From NCBI GenBank assembly GCA_042568205.1, contig JBHPJE010000010.1, positions 1 through 32,942 of the forward strand: DNA of 32,942 bases. Reading direction: 5' to 3'. Made by a program: the position numbers and the translations under genes. Shown here in pieces: positions 13,799-21,507 of the stretch (the first letter of the stretch is position 1; each line of letters starts with the position of its first letter). Origin of the DNA: JAUVDZ01 sp042568205. GTDB taxonomy: Bacteria > Patescibacteriota > Gracilibacteria > UBA1369 > PNNO01. The notes beneath the pieces were generated by a model. That model ran no database searches. It had not been told where the DNA came from and was given only the letters and a program-made list of their open reading frames with translations.

Positions 13799-16318
13799 TT
13801 AGCTTAGGTCAATACCAATACGTGCAGAGATCTCCTGATCAACAAATTCCCTTTTGCGTCCGTATTTCATTCTTGAATATTCTTTTACAATTTCAGCAAT
13901 CTTGTCATTTTTCTTAGATTGATCCCATATTGTCTCTAAAGAGAAAACTCTTGAAGTAGCATTTTTAATGTTCAATTTTATATAAGCTTTATAATTTGAA
14001 ATTCCAATTACATCAGATTCTGTTAATACAGGAGCATATTCCTTTGCCATGTATTCAGCGTCATCAGCACCAACTTTAAATGACATCATGGTTCCGACGT
14101 TACCAAATACTGCATCACGTATTTGAGAATTATCTTTTTTAATCAACTGCTTAATATACTGATGGGCCATAATTAAACATAAATGATATTTTCTGGCTTC
14201 AGATAAAATTGAGCAGAAACTATCAGTTGCAAAATTTTGGAACTCATCGACATATAGATAGAAATCTTTACGTTCAGCTTCAGGGATATCAGCACGACTC
14301 ATTGCAGCCATTTGAATCCTGGCAACTACAATCAATCCTAATAATTGTGTATTTAAATCACCAATTTTACCCTTTGATAAGTTAATTAAAAGGATTTTCT
14401 GGTTGTCCATAACCTCTCTGAAATTAAAGGCGGATTTCGTTTGTCCAATAGTATTACGCATTATTGAATTCGTAATAAATGGTCCAAACTTTGAACTGAA
14501 GTACGGAATCATTTCCTGCCTTTCACGTTCACCAGTATGCGCATATTCATGTTCCCAGAATGATCTCACAACTGGATTTCTAACTTTCTTAACTTTATAT
14601 TTCATAAAATCATCATCTACAAACATTCGAGGTACATCAATTAGTGTTGCTCCTTCTTCTGGATCTTCCATTAAAGATAAACATGCATTTCTAAAATAAT
14701 GCTGAATTCGCGGACCAAATATTTCATCTCCAAATAGTTTAATAAAAATTTCTGTAGCCTGTGACGAAGCTAGATCTTGTTGTTCTGGAGTTTCTGCTTC
14801 TAAAATATTCAATCCCATAGGCCTTTTTTGATCTGCAGGATTAAATACAACAACATCTTTTGCTCTTTCTTTCGGTACAAATGTCAAAATATCCTCAACG
14901 AGATCACCATGAGGGTCAACAACACAAATCCCATCACCATTCCAAATGTCCTGACGAGCCATGAAACTAATAAATGCAGATTTACCAGAACCAGATTTTC
15001 CAATTACATATTGATGCCTTGTTCGATCTTCACGTAATATATGTACTTTTTTGATTACGCCACGATAAACATTATTACCTAAATATATTCCTTCTTGTGG
15101 TGTATCAGGTGGAGCAGGTACAACTTTGTATTTCAGCCATCTTATAACAGGAGTAAAGTTATATCTACTATTTGGAAAATGGTACATCCCTGCCAACTCT
15201 TCCGGAGTTAAAAGACTCACCCTTTCTCTTAAAATTCCTGGTAATGGTTTAAAATTATGTAATCTATGTTTAAAAGCATGAAATATTAATTTATTGTTTA
15301 AGTCATTCATGATAAACATTCTCTTTGTCTGAAAGAAATTCATCGCAGCTGACTTGAAAAGATTTAAAGACAATATCATGTTATTCATAAGCTGAAATGC
15401 TTTGCTATAAGTAGGACTCGTTGCTATCATCCTAACTGACACATCAAAACCAACTTGTTGAGATTTTTCACCAATTCTTTTAGCAACTTCTTCCTTTGTC
15501 TGAAGCATTCTTACATACGCACTACCTTCAGGTGCGCCTGTATTGATATCTTTTTTAATTTTGTCATATCCAAATAATAAACCTTGAAAAGCAGTAAAAA
15601 TCCAACCAAGAAGTGGGATTCTATTTAAACCTGATTTTTGTTTTTTCCCTAGAAATAATGCAGTTCCAGCTTTTTCTGCTTTACGCCTCCAACTATCTGA
15701 CCTTGGACTTATTACAAACTGAAAAGCTGCAGTATCTGTTTCTCCAAGTTTAGAAAGTACATTTGTCATTGAATTCAAAGGATCATTTTCAATCTTTTTA
15801 TAGGTTTTAATTGGAAAATGAAACGGTTTTGCTAAATACCCATAATAAGCTCTCATCTGTGAGCCTTTTGGTTGTATTTCGTATGGTTCAGTTATTTGAA
15901 TATCTGCATCAGCATAATATGAAGTAATTTGTTTTTCTATTAACTCTCTATAATGATCGTAAGTAACAACATAAAATTCAACTAATTTATTTTTAGCTAT
16001 TAATTCAAAAGAAACAATATCTAAATCAAAAATAAAATTTCTAATTTTATTTTTATAATTCAATTCTCGTATTTCATGGATATTTCTATAGAACTGTTCC
16101 ATTATTCCGATTTTTTCTCTAAAATCCTTTTCAACCTGTTTATCCTTATCTTTTTGAGTTTCAGCTCTAGGTAAGGTAATTCTCATATAAACAAGATTCT
16201 TACTCCACTTGATTGCAAATATATACCTAAACAGCCAAAGGCCGTATTTAAAGGCAAAAACCAGCACTACGAGTAGTACGATTGTTTGAATCGGATATTT
16301 AAATATTAGATCAATCAT
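13799..16318 (-). CDS. VirD4/TraG-like type IV secretion coupling ATPase
   Basis: The protein is 839 aa. A membrane helix at about residues 10-30 (TIVLLVVLVFAFKYGLWLF) is followed by an unclassified N-terminal region of about 400 residues. The Walker A P-loop is GKSGSGKS near residue 440 and the Walker B is YLYVDEFQNFA near 690, with VDPHGDLVEDIL between. The C-terminal AHQYIKQL is a TraG/VirD4-family feature. These ATPases hand DNA or protein to a membrane channel. Homologues are widespread in Patescibacteria even without conjugation genes, and no mob or relaxase gene is seen here. DNA uptake or protein export are both possible. It leads an operon with the LCP and DsbA-like genes. Confidence 0.88.
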   Translation of the reverse strand: MIDLIFKYPIQTIVLLVVLVFAFKYGLWLFRYIFAIKWSKNLVYMRITLPRAETQKDKDKQVEKDFREKIGIMEQFYRNIHEIRELNYKNKIRNFIFDLDIVSFELIAKNKLVEFYVVTYDHYRELIEKQITSYYADADIQITEPYEIQPKGSQMRAYYGYLAKPFHFPIKTYKKIENDPLNSMTNVLSKLGETDTAAFQFVISPRSDSWRRKAEKAGTALFLGKKQKSGLNRIPLLGWIFTAFQGLLFGYDKIKKDINTGAPEGSAYVRMLQTKEEVAKRIGEKSQQVGFDVSVRMIATSPTYSKAFQLMNNMILSLNLFKSAAMNFFQTKRMFIMNDLNNKLIFHAFKHRLHNFKPLPGILRERVSLLTPEELAGMYHFPNSRYNFTPVIRWLKYKVVPAPPDTPQEGIYLGNNVYRGVIKKVHILREDRTRHQYVIGKSGSGKSAFISFMARQDIWNGDGICVVDPHGDLVEDILTFVPKERAKDVVVFNPADQKRPMGLNILEAETPEQQDLASSQATEIFIKLFGDEIFGPRIQHYFRNACLSLMEDPEEGATLIDVPRMFVDDDFMKYKVKKVRNPVVRSFWEHEYAHTGERERQEMIPYFSSKFGPFITNSIMRNTIGQTKSAFNFREVMDNQKILLINLSKGKIGDLNTQLLGLIVVARIQMAAMSRADIPEAERKDFYLYVDEFQNFATDSFCSILSEARKYHLCLIMAHQYIKQLIKKDNSQIRDAVFGNVGTMMSFKVGADDAEYMAKEYAPVLTESDVIGISNYKAYIKLNIKNATSRVFSLETIWDQSKKNDKIAEIVKEYSRMKYGRKREFVDQEISARIGIDLS

Positions 16319-16352
16319 TTATTTGTTTTGTTTTATTTCTAATTTTCTTAAT

Positions 16353-16381
16353 ATTTTAGCACAAATAAGCCAAAAGATCAA
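16353..16381 (-). promoter_or_regulatory. Promoter of the VirD4-LCP-DsbA operon
   Basis: On the minus strand, -35 TTGATC (16376-16381) and extended -10 TG-C-TAAAAT (-10 at 16353-16358) are 17 bp apart. The start codon is at 16318, giving a leader of about 30 bases with no Shine-Dalgarno sequence. Confidence 0.55.
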
Positions 16382-16410
16382 TTCTGTTGGGGTTCCTTAA
16401 ATCATGAAAT

Positions 16411-17793
16411 CTATTGTAGTTTTTTCTCTAAATAATCATCTAATTCATCAATTATAATACGTTCTTGTTTTAATGTGTCCCGATCTCTTACAGTTACTGA
16501 TTTGTCCTCTAAAGAATCATAATCTACAGTTATTGCATAAGGAGTTCCTATTTCATCCTGTCTTCTATATCTTTTTCCAATACTTCCTGTTAAATCAAAG
16601 TCTAAAGCGTATTTATCTTTTAAATTATCAAAAATCTTATCAGCAACTTTAATTAATTCAGGTTTTTTCATTAATGGGAGAATAGCTGCTTTAAATGGAG
16701 CTATCTGGGGCTTTAATTTAAGAACAACTCTAGTGTCACCCTCGACTTCTTCTTCTGTATAGGCATCAAATAAAACCATTAAAAGTGTCCTGCTTAAACC
16801 AAAGGTAGGTTCTATAACATGAGGGATGTATTTTTCATTTGATTCAGGGTCAAAATAAGTCATATCTTTACCACTAGCTTCCTGATGTTTAGTTAGATCA
16901 AAATCAGTTCTATAAGCTAATCCGTATAATTCTTTCCAACCAAAAGGCGTGTTGTATTCAATATCTACTGTTCTTTTTGAATAATGAGACAATTCTTCAT
17001 CGGTGTGTTCTCTGACTCGTGTATTTTCTTTAGAAATACCAACTACTTCAAGCCATTTATGCATTTCTTCAAGCCAATATTCAAACTTTTCTTTCCACAT
17101 ATCTTCAGTAATAAAATATTCAAATTCCATTAAATCAAATTCAAGGGTTCTAAAAATAAAATTACCAGGAGTTATTTCATTTCTGAATGCTTTTCCTGCC
17201 GAAGCAATCCCAAAAGGGATCTTCTTACGACTGGTATCCAGAACGTTTTTAAAATTAGTAAACATACCTTGAGCAATTTCACCTCTTAAATAAACTGGCT
17301 CAGAATCGTTTGCAGTTGGACCAATGTGGGTTTGAAATAATAAATTAAATGTTCTTACATCAGTAAAATTGTGATTTCCACAATTTGGACATTTGATTTT
17401 ATTTTCTTCAATTAACTTACCTAAATCTTCTGTACTTAATCCTTCAACTTTTACATTTTCTAAGGCATCTTCAATTAAATGATCTGCTCGATGTCGTTTT
17501 TTACATTCTTTGCAATCCACCTGGGCATCATTGAAATTATCAACATGACCAGAAGCTTGCCAAACCTTTGGATTCATAATAATAGATGAATCAATTCCAA
17601 CAACATCTTTTCTTGAATGAACAAAAAACTTCCACCATGCTTGCAAAACATTGTTTTTTAGCTCTGCACCTAATGGACCTAAATCCCATGTATTAGCTAA
17701 GCCGCCGTAGATATCTGATCCTGGAAATACAAAGCCTCTTCTTTTACATAAAGAAACTATTTTGTTCATTAGATCATTTTCTTTGGCATTCAT
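16411..17793 (-). CDS. glyS: Glycyl-tRNA synthetase (homodimeric type)
   Basis: This class II synthetase of the single-chain alpha2 kind (460 aa) attaches Gly to tRNA-Gly. The N-terminus has FVFPGSDIYGGLANTWDLGP. A zinc-binding insert carries C94-x2-C97 and C135-x2-C138 (DCKECKKRH and KCPNCGNH). Motif 2 is FRNEITPGNFIFRTLEFDLMEF, split here as FRNEITPGNFIF and RTLEFDLMEF, and motif 3 is GLSRTLLMVL. The C-terminal anticodon-binding domain (IAPFKAAILPLMKKPE) is complete. It lies 12 bases after dtd in the DUF3467-dtd-glyS operon. Stop codon TAG. This dimeric type replaces the alpha2beta2 glyQ/glyS pair of many bacteria. Confidence 0.96.
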   Translation of the reverse strand: MNAKENDLMNKIVSLCKRRGFVFPGSDIYGGLANTWDLGPLGAELKNNVLQAWWKFFVHSRKDVVGIDSSIIMNPKVWQASGHVDNFNDAQVDCKECKKRHRADHLIEDALENVKVEGLSTEDLGKLIEENKIKCPNCGNHNFTDVRTFNLLFQTHIGPTANDSEPVYLRGEIAQGMFTNFKNVLDTSRKKIPFGIASAGKAFRNEITPGNFIFRTLEFDLMEFEYFITEDMWKEKFEYWLEEMHKWLEVVGISKENTRVREHTDEELSHYSKRTVDIEYNTPFGWKELYGLAYRTDFDLTKHQEASGKDMTYFDPESNEKYIPHVIEPTFGLSRTLLMVLFDAYTEEEVEGDTRVVLKLKPQIAPFKAAILPLMKKPELIKVADKIFDNLKDKYALDFDLTGSIGKRYRRQDEIGTPYAITVDYDSLEDKSVTVRDRDTLKQERIIIDELDDYLEKKLQ

Positions 17794-17805
17794 TATATAT
17801 TGGGG

Positions 17806-18255
17806 TTATTTAATCGAATTAGATTCTAACATAAAAGTTACTGGACCGTCATTGGTTAAACTTACGTCCATCATTGCAGCAAATTCTCCTGTCTCAGTCT
17901 TTAATCCAGTGCCATGACATGCTTCAACAAATTTATCGTACAAGTCTTTTGCTTTTGTTGGATCTGCAGCTTCTCCGAAATCAGGTCTTCGACCTTTTTT
18001 CATTGAGCCATAAAGGGTAAATTGAGATACTATCAACATCTCTCCAGCTATATCATTTATAGATTTATCCATGGGTTTCCCATCATTTTCAAAAATTCTT
18101 AAATGAATAATTTTATCAACCAAATATTCTATATCTTTTTCTGTATCTTCATGTCCGATTCCTAGAAAGATAAGGATTCCTTTGTTAATCTGACCTACAA
18201 CATCTCCACCAACTTCTACTTTTGCTTTAGATACTCTTTGAATTAAAGCTTTCAT
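17806..18255 (-). CDS. dtd: D-aminoacyl-tRNA deacylase
   Basis: DTD removes D-amino acids from tRNAs and also clears Gly misloaded on tRNA-Ala. The protein is 149 aa, a normal length. Both family signatures are present: SQFTLYG at residues 77-83, and NDGPVT at 135-140 carrying the Gly-cis-Pro that enters the partner's active site. The start MKALIQRVSKAKVEVGG is typical. It lies 2 bases after the DUF3467 gene and 12 bases before glyS, so proofreading and glycine charging are produced from one transcript. That pairing suits the known handling of Gly-tRNA by DTD. Confidence 0.96.
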   Translation of the reverse strand: MKALIQRVSKAKVEVGGDVVGQINKGILIFLGIGHEDTEKDIEYLVDKIIHLRIFENDGKPMDKSINDIAGEMLIVSQFTLYGSMKKGRRPDFGEAADPTKAKDLYDKFVEACHGTGLKTETGEFAAMMDVSLTNDGPVTFMLESNSIK

Positions 18256-18257
18256 AA

Positions 18258-18521
18258 TTATTCTTTTTTATCTGGATTATTCTTATTTTTAAAATCAAGA
18301 ACAGCATTAGAAAGAATTTTCAATAGACTTTCAGCAGAGGCATGGTTTAAATTTACACGACTTACAACTTTAAGAGTTGTAGGTTTTACATTTGGAATTA
18401 CATATCCAAAATCTAACACAATTTCATTTTTAGTTAAATGTACGGATGCAGCGTTACTATAAACACCGGTTTCCATGTCGGCATCATATTTGATTTGAAG
18501 TTTTTGCTTTTCATCGTTCAT
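18258..18521 (-). CDS. DUF3467 family small protein
   Basis: This 87-residue protein has the DUF3467 pattern: GVYSNAASVHLTKNEIVLDF, then a short P-containing turn (YVIPNVKP), RVNLNHASAESLLKIL and a charged tail (KNKNNPDKKE). The role of the family is not known. It is the first gene of the operon with dtd and glyS; the linkage suggests, but does not show, a translation-related role. No Shine-Dalgarno sequence precedes the ATG. Confidence 0.8.
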   Translation of the reverse strand: MNDEKQKLQIKYDADMETGVYSNAASVHLTKNEIVLDFGYVIPNVKPTTLKVVSRVNLNHASAESLLKILSNAVLDFKNKNNPDKKE

Positions 18522-18666
18522 AGTATGTTTGTTAAGTGTTGTTGAAAACTATACAGCACAATATTACCTCATTTTACATTATTTAAAAGCCAAATTTCAA
18601 TTTAAGCCCTTCCGTTGACATAGTTTTACTTTATACTCTGTTTACGCGCTCACAACAAATAATGAC

Positions 18667-19356
18667 ATGTATATTCTTGTCTTGGCAGAAGACCATAACT
18701 CAGCTGCATTTATTTGTAGGGGGCTAAAATACGAAAATATTATAAGTGAGTCTAACGTGTTAGATAAAAATGCACTTAATAGTTTTAATATCAATGATTT
18801 TGATTGTATTGTAGTTCGAATGCCAGTTTCGCCAAATCATACAGGCAAATTTATCAATTTAATTAATGCTGCAAATATTTCAAAACCAATATTTATTTTA
18901 ATTAATAGAGAATTCTTTTTATTTAATGAAAATAAAGTAGAAATACGTACAAAGTTTATTTATCCTCATAATATATCCGTTCGATATCTAGCTTTTGAGA
19001 TTAAAAGAAATATTAAAAATAAAGTAATACATGAAGGGCCAAGTATTTTAAAAGTAAGCGATATGAAGTTAGATTTGGATACAAGAGAAGTAACTAGATT
19101 TAATGAAACTCAATTTTTACGTAATAAAGAATTTCAACTATGTGAATATCTTATGAGAAACACTAATATGCTTCTAACAAGGCAGATGCTTTTAGAGAAT
19201 GTCTGGGATAGAAATGCACATCTTATTACAAACACTGTAGATGTTCATATTAACTGCTTAAGAAAGAAAATTGATTACAGCCCGAAATATAAGCTTATAG
19301 AAACCATTCATTGCAATGGATATATTATGCATTCAAAACCTTTTTGTAATAACTAG
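18667..19356 (+). CDS. OmpR-type response regulator with a degenerate receiver domain
   Basis: The protein is 229 aa. Residues about 1-118 have a receiver-like fold: strand YILVLAEDHN with the acidic pair E8/D9, and strand DFDCIVVRMPV. The position expected for the phosphorylated Asp is Arg (R51), and the usual K-P-F near the end is YPHN. Phosphorylation is therefore unlikely. Residues about 125-225 are a winged helix of the Trans_reg_C type (FLRNKEFQLCEYLMRN, VWDRNAHLITNTVDVHINCL, RKKI, IETIHCNGYIM). No histidine kinase is nearby. It probably binds DNA independently of phosphate or responds to another ligand. A short ATG at 18662 is in another frame; the ATG at 18667 was used because it gives the receiver strand directly. 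Confidence 0.85.
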   Translation: MYILVLAEDHNSAAFICRGLKYENIISESNVLDKNALNSFNINDFDCIVVRMPVSPNHTGKFINLINAANISKPIFILINREFFLFNENKVEIRTKFIYPHNISVRYLAFEIKRNIKNKVIHEGPSILKVSDMKLDLDTREVTRFNETQFLRNKEFQLCEYLMRNTNMLLTRQMLLENVWDRNAHLITNTVDVHINCLRKKIDYSPKYKLIETIHCNGYIMHSKPFCNN

Positions 19357-19389
19357 AAACCTTTTCCATTATAAGTAAACCCATAATTC

Positions 19390-19418
19390 TTCACCTAGTT
19401 TTTGGAATACACTATAAT
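19390..19418 (+). promoter_or_regulatory. Promoter of the first sigma4/HARE gene
   Basis: TTCACC (19390-19395), 17 bp, and perfect TATAAT (19413-19418). The predicted leader to the ATG at 19475 is about 50 bases, AT-rich and without a Shine-Dalgarno sequence. Confidence 0.55.
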
Positions 19419-19474
19419 TGTTTAGTAAATGCAAATTTGATAGATTCTCAATTTATTTTTTAATTTAAATCTTC

Positions 19475-20545
19475 ATGGATACATCACAAACTCCTGTAAA
19501 AACATTCCAGAACGCACAAAAAATTGTGCAAGATCTACTTATCCTGCTTTCTCAAAAGGAAAAACATGTAATCAAAAGAAGATTTAATTTAGATAATACG
19601 TACCGAGCGACCCTTGAAGAAATTGGAAAACAGTTCAATGTTACTCGTGAAAGAATCCGTCAAATCGAAAAAAATGCACTTACAAAACTTCAAAGAAATG
19701 TTGGAAATACTGATCTTCAACAATTAAATGAATTCATAAAAGAATTATTAAAAGAAAAAGGTGGTGTAATGACAGAAGATAATTTGTTTGCAGCACTTAT
19801 TTCAATCCTAAATAAAGCCGATGTTGAAGTTAATCGAAATGCGATTAACCTTTCACTAACTTTAGATAAAGAATTAGAAAGAGTTCCAAATACAATCAAT
19901 TACCACCCATACATTAAATTTGCAGAAATTGAAGATACTCATGTAAAACAAGTTACTACAAAAACAATCAGCATACTTAAGAAAAAAACTGACATTCTTG
20001 CTAATAGCAAAATCTTTGATGACCTAAAGAAGCAATTTAAAATTCTTGATGCTTCAATGCTTGCACAAGTTATCTCATTATTCACTTTAGATAAGAGATT
20101 GAAACCAGTTGAAAACGGTATTGGACTTGCTTCTTGGAGACATATCAATCCAAAAACATTAAGAGATAAAATTTATTTTGTTCTAAATAAGAATAAAAAA
20201 CCTCTTCATTTTATTGATATTGTTAATAAAATCACTGAACTTAAATTTGATAATAAAAGAATCAACTTACAGGCAGTTCACAATGAATTAATCAGACATG
20301 ATCAATTCGTTCTGATTGGACGTGGGATCTACGCACTTAAAGAATGGGGTTATGTTGAAGGAACTGTTGCTGATATCATTACAGACGTTCTAAAAGACGG
20401 CAAAGCTAAATCACAAGACGCGATCATTAAGGAAGTTCTTAAACAAAGACAAGTTAAGAAAATTACAATCATTCTTAACTTAAAGAACAAACCAGTTTTC
20501 GAACGTGTTGGTCGTGAGCAATACAAATTAGCTAAGAAAAAATAA
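19475..20545 (+). CDS. Sigma70 region 4 plus HARE-HTH protein (paralogue 1)
   Basis: The protein is 356 aa. Residues about 22-75 match sigma70 region 4, the -35-binding part of sigma factors: SQKEKHVIKRRFNL, then TLEEIGKQFNVTRERIRQIE. No region 2 (-10 binding) is present. A helical middle leads to SWRHINPKTLRDKIYFVLNK and a HARE-HTH-like domain (PLHFIDIVNKI, AVHNELIRHDQFVLIGRG, YALKEWGY) at about 225-290. HARE-HTH occurs in the Firmicutes RNA polymerase delta subunit. A last winged-helix-like segment (GTVADIITDVLKDG, EVLKQRQVKK) ends in a Lys tail. It may bind -35 DNA or RNA polymerase as a regulator rather than as a full sigma. A paralogue is at 27384-28475. It converges with the TPR gene, leaving 5 bases. 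Confidence 0.85.
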   Translation: MDTSQTPVKTFQNAQKIVQDLLILLSQKEKHVIKRRFNLDNTYRATLEEIGKQFNVTRERIRQIEKNALTKLQRNVGNTDLQQLNEFIKELLKEKGGVMTEDNLFAALISILNKADVEVNRNAINLSLTLDKELERVPNTINYHPYIKFAEIEDTHVKQVTTKTISILKKKTDILANSKIFDDLKKQFKILDASMLAQVISLFTLDKRLKPVENGIGLASWRHINPKTLRDKIYFVLNKNKKPLHFIDIVNKITELKFDNKRINLQAVHNELIRHDQFVLIGRGIYALKEWGYVEGTVADIITDVLKDGKAKSQDAIIKEVLKQRQVKKITIILNLKNKPVFERVGREQYKLAKKK

Positions 20546-20547
20546 TA

Positions 20548-20567
20548 AGTTTATAAACGAATAAACT
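20548..20567. terminator. AT-rich hairpin between convergent genes (weak bidirectional terminator)
   Basis: AGTTTAT-AAACGA-ATAAACT has perfect 7-bp arms. On the minus strand it is followed by TATTATTTTTT, on plus by CTTT. It overlaps the end of the TPR gene and follows the sigma4/HARE stop by 2 bases. Confidence 0.35.
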
Positions 20568-21471
20568 CTTTAGGCATTTCATGCTTTTGTTTCTTAAACT
20601 TTTTTTGAAGTTGCTTAATCTTAGTAAAAACTTCTTTAGATAATATTTTGTCGAATTGTTTTCGTGCTTTATCAAGAAGTTCAAGAGCTTTAAAATTATC
20701 TTTATCAACTTTTATGTATTCTTCCAACGCTTTAATTGCTGGCTCATATTTTCTTTTTTGATATAGGATTTGAATTTCTTCGAATGATTTATATTCAAAG
20801 TCCATTTTTTTAAATTTATGAGCCATCTCTTCTTTCTTAGAAAGTTTTTTAACTAATGCTTTAATTTCTTTTGATTTTGGATCAATCGTTTTTAAATGTT
20901 TAATAAAATCAGCAATTTTATCAAATTCTTTTCCATTTAATAAAAACTTGTTATCTTCAATTTCCTTTTTTATATGAAATTCTCGCGCTTCTGTAAGCAT
21001 TTGCATAGCAGGTTCATAATCAGGAAGCTTCATAATTACTCGTTTAAGAGTTGTTATTGCAGCTGGGTAGGCTTTATTTTTCATATGTACCTCAGCTTGT
21101 CCCATGTACTGAGTAAGAACATCCTTTTGCATATGTTGCTTATTTTTTAACAATAATTTTTGAGCCTTTTGGATTTCCTTCTCTACAGCAGCATAACCAG
21201 GTACAAATTTTTGAAGCTCAGCTAATTTCTTTAAAATATCTTCATATTTTTCTTCTTTCCATAAGGGTTTAAGTTCTTTTAATTCAGTTTTCACTAAAGC
21301 CAGGTTTTGCTTAAAAACAAGCTTCTCAATTTTCTGTTGGAATCTTACTAGACGATACGATTCAGGAAAGTTTAGTAATAATTTATTACAATGATCATAA
21401 GCTTCTTTAAGCTTATCCTGAAGTATTAATGCTTTGATTTGCTCAATTCCTTGAGCTTTTTCGTCAGTCAT
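20551..21471 (-). CDS. Lys-rich TPR-like helical repeat protein
   Basis: This all-helical protein has 306 aa, is rich in Lys/Glu and has no signal peptide or membrane segment. Repeats with TPR spacing are visible: KLKEAYDHCNKLLLNFPESY (about 20-40), KEEKYEDILKKLAELQKFVP (72-91), NKAYPAAITTLKRVIMKLPD (130-149) and RKYEPAIKALEEYIKVDKDN (240-259). Each is a helix pair ending in an aromatic or Pro turn. It probably mediates protein contacts in the cytosol. An internal promoter-like TGG-TATAAT sits 22 bases upstream, so it may be expressed apart from valS. I do not recognise a more specific family. Confidence 0.75.
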   Translation of the reverse strand: MTDEKAQGIEQIKALILQDKLKEAYDHCNKLLLNFPESYRLVRFQQKIEKLVFKQNLALVKTELKELKPLWKEEKYEDILKKLAELQKFVPGYAAVEKEIQKAQKLLLKNKQHMQKDVLTQYMGQAEVHMKNKAYPAAITTLKRVIMKLPDYEPAMQMLTEAREFHIKKEIEDNKFLLNGKEFDKIADFIKHLKTIDPKSKEIKALVKKLSKKEEMAHKFKKMDFEYKSFEEIQILYQKRKYEPAIKALEEYIKVDKDNFKALELLDKARKQFDKILSKEVFTKIKQLQKKFKKQKHEMPKEFIRL

Positions 21472-21492
21472 TGTTTGTTTTTATTTTAATAT

Positions 21493-21501
21493 ATTATACC
21501 A
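21493..21501 (-). promoter_or_regulatory. Extended -10 promoter of the TPR gene
   Basis: On the minus strand TGG-TATAAT (-10 at 21493-21498) lies between the valS stop and the TPR start. No good -35 is present 17 bp upstream (TAGCTC), so the extended -10 would have to carry recognition. Confidence 0.4.
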
Positions 21502-21507
21502 CAAATT

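Noticed and set aside
13799..16318. Integrated conjugative element around the VirD4-like gene
   Set aside because: No relaxase, integrase, att repeats or VirB genes nearby; similar base composition to neighbours and housekeeping genes on both sides.
18615..18637. TTGACA and TATACT before the OmpR-type gene as a promoter
   Set aside because: The spacer is only 11 bp, and at 16-18 bp no acceptable -10 follows the TTGACA.
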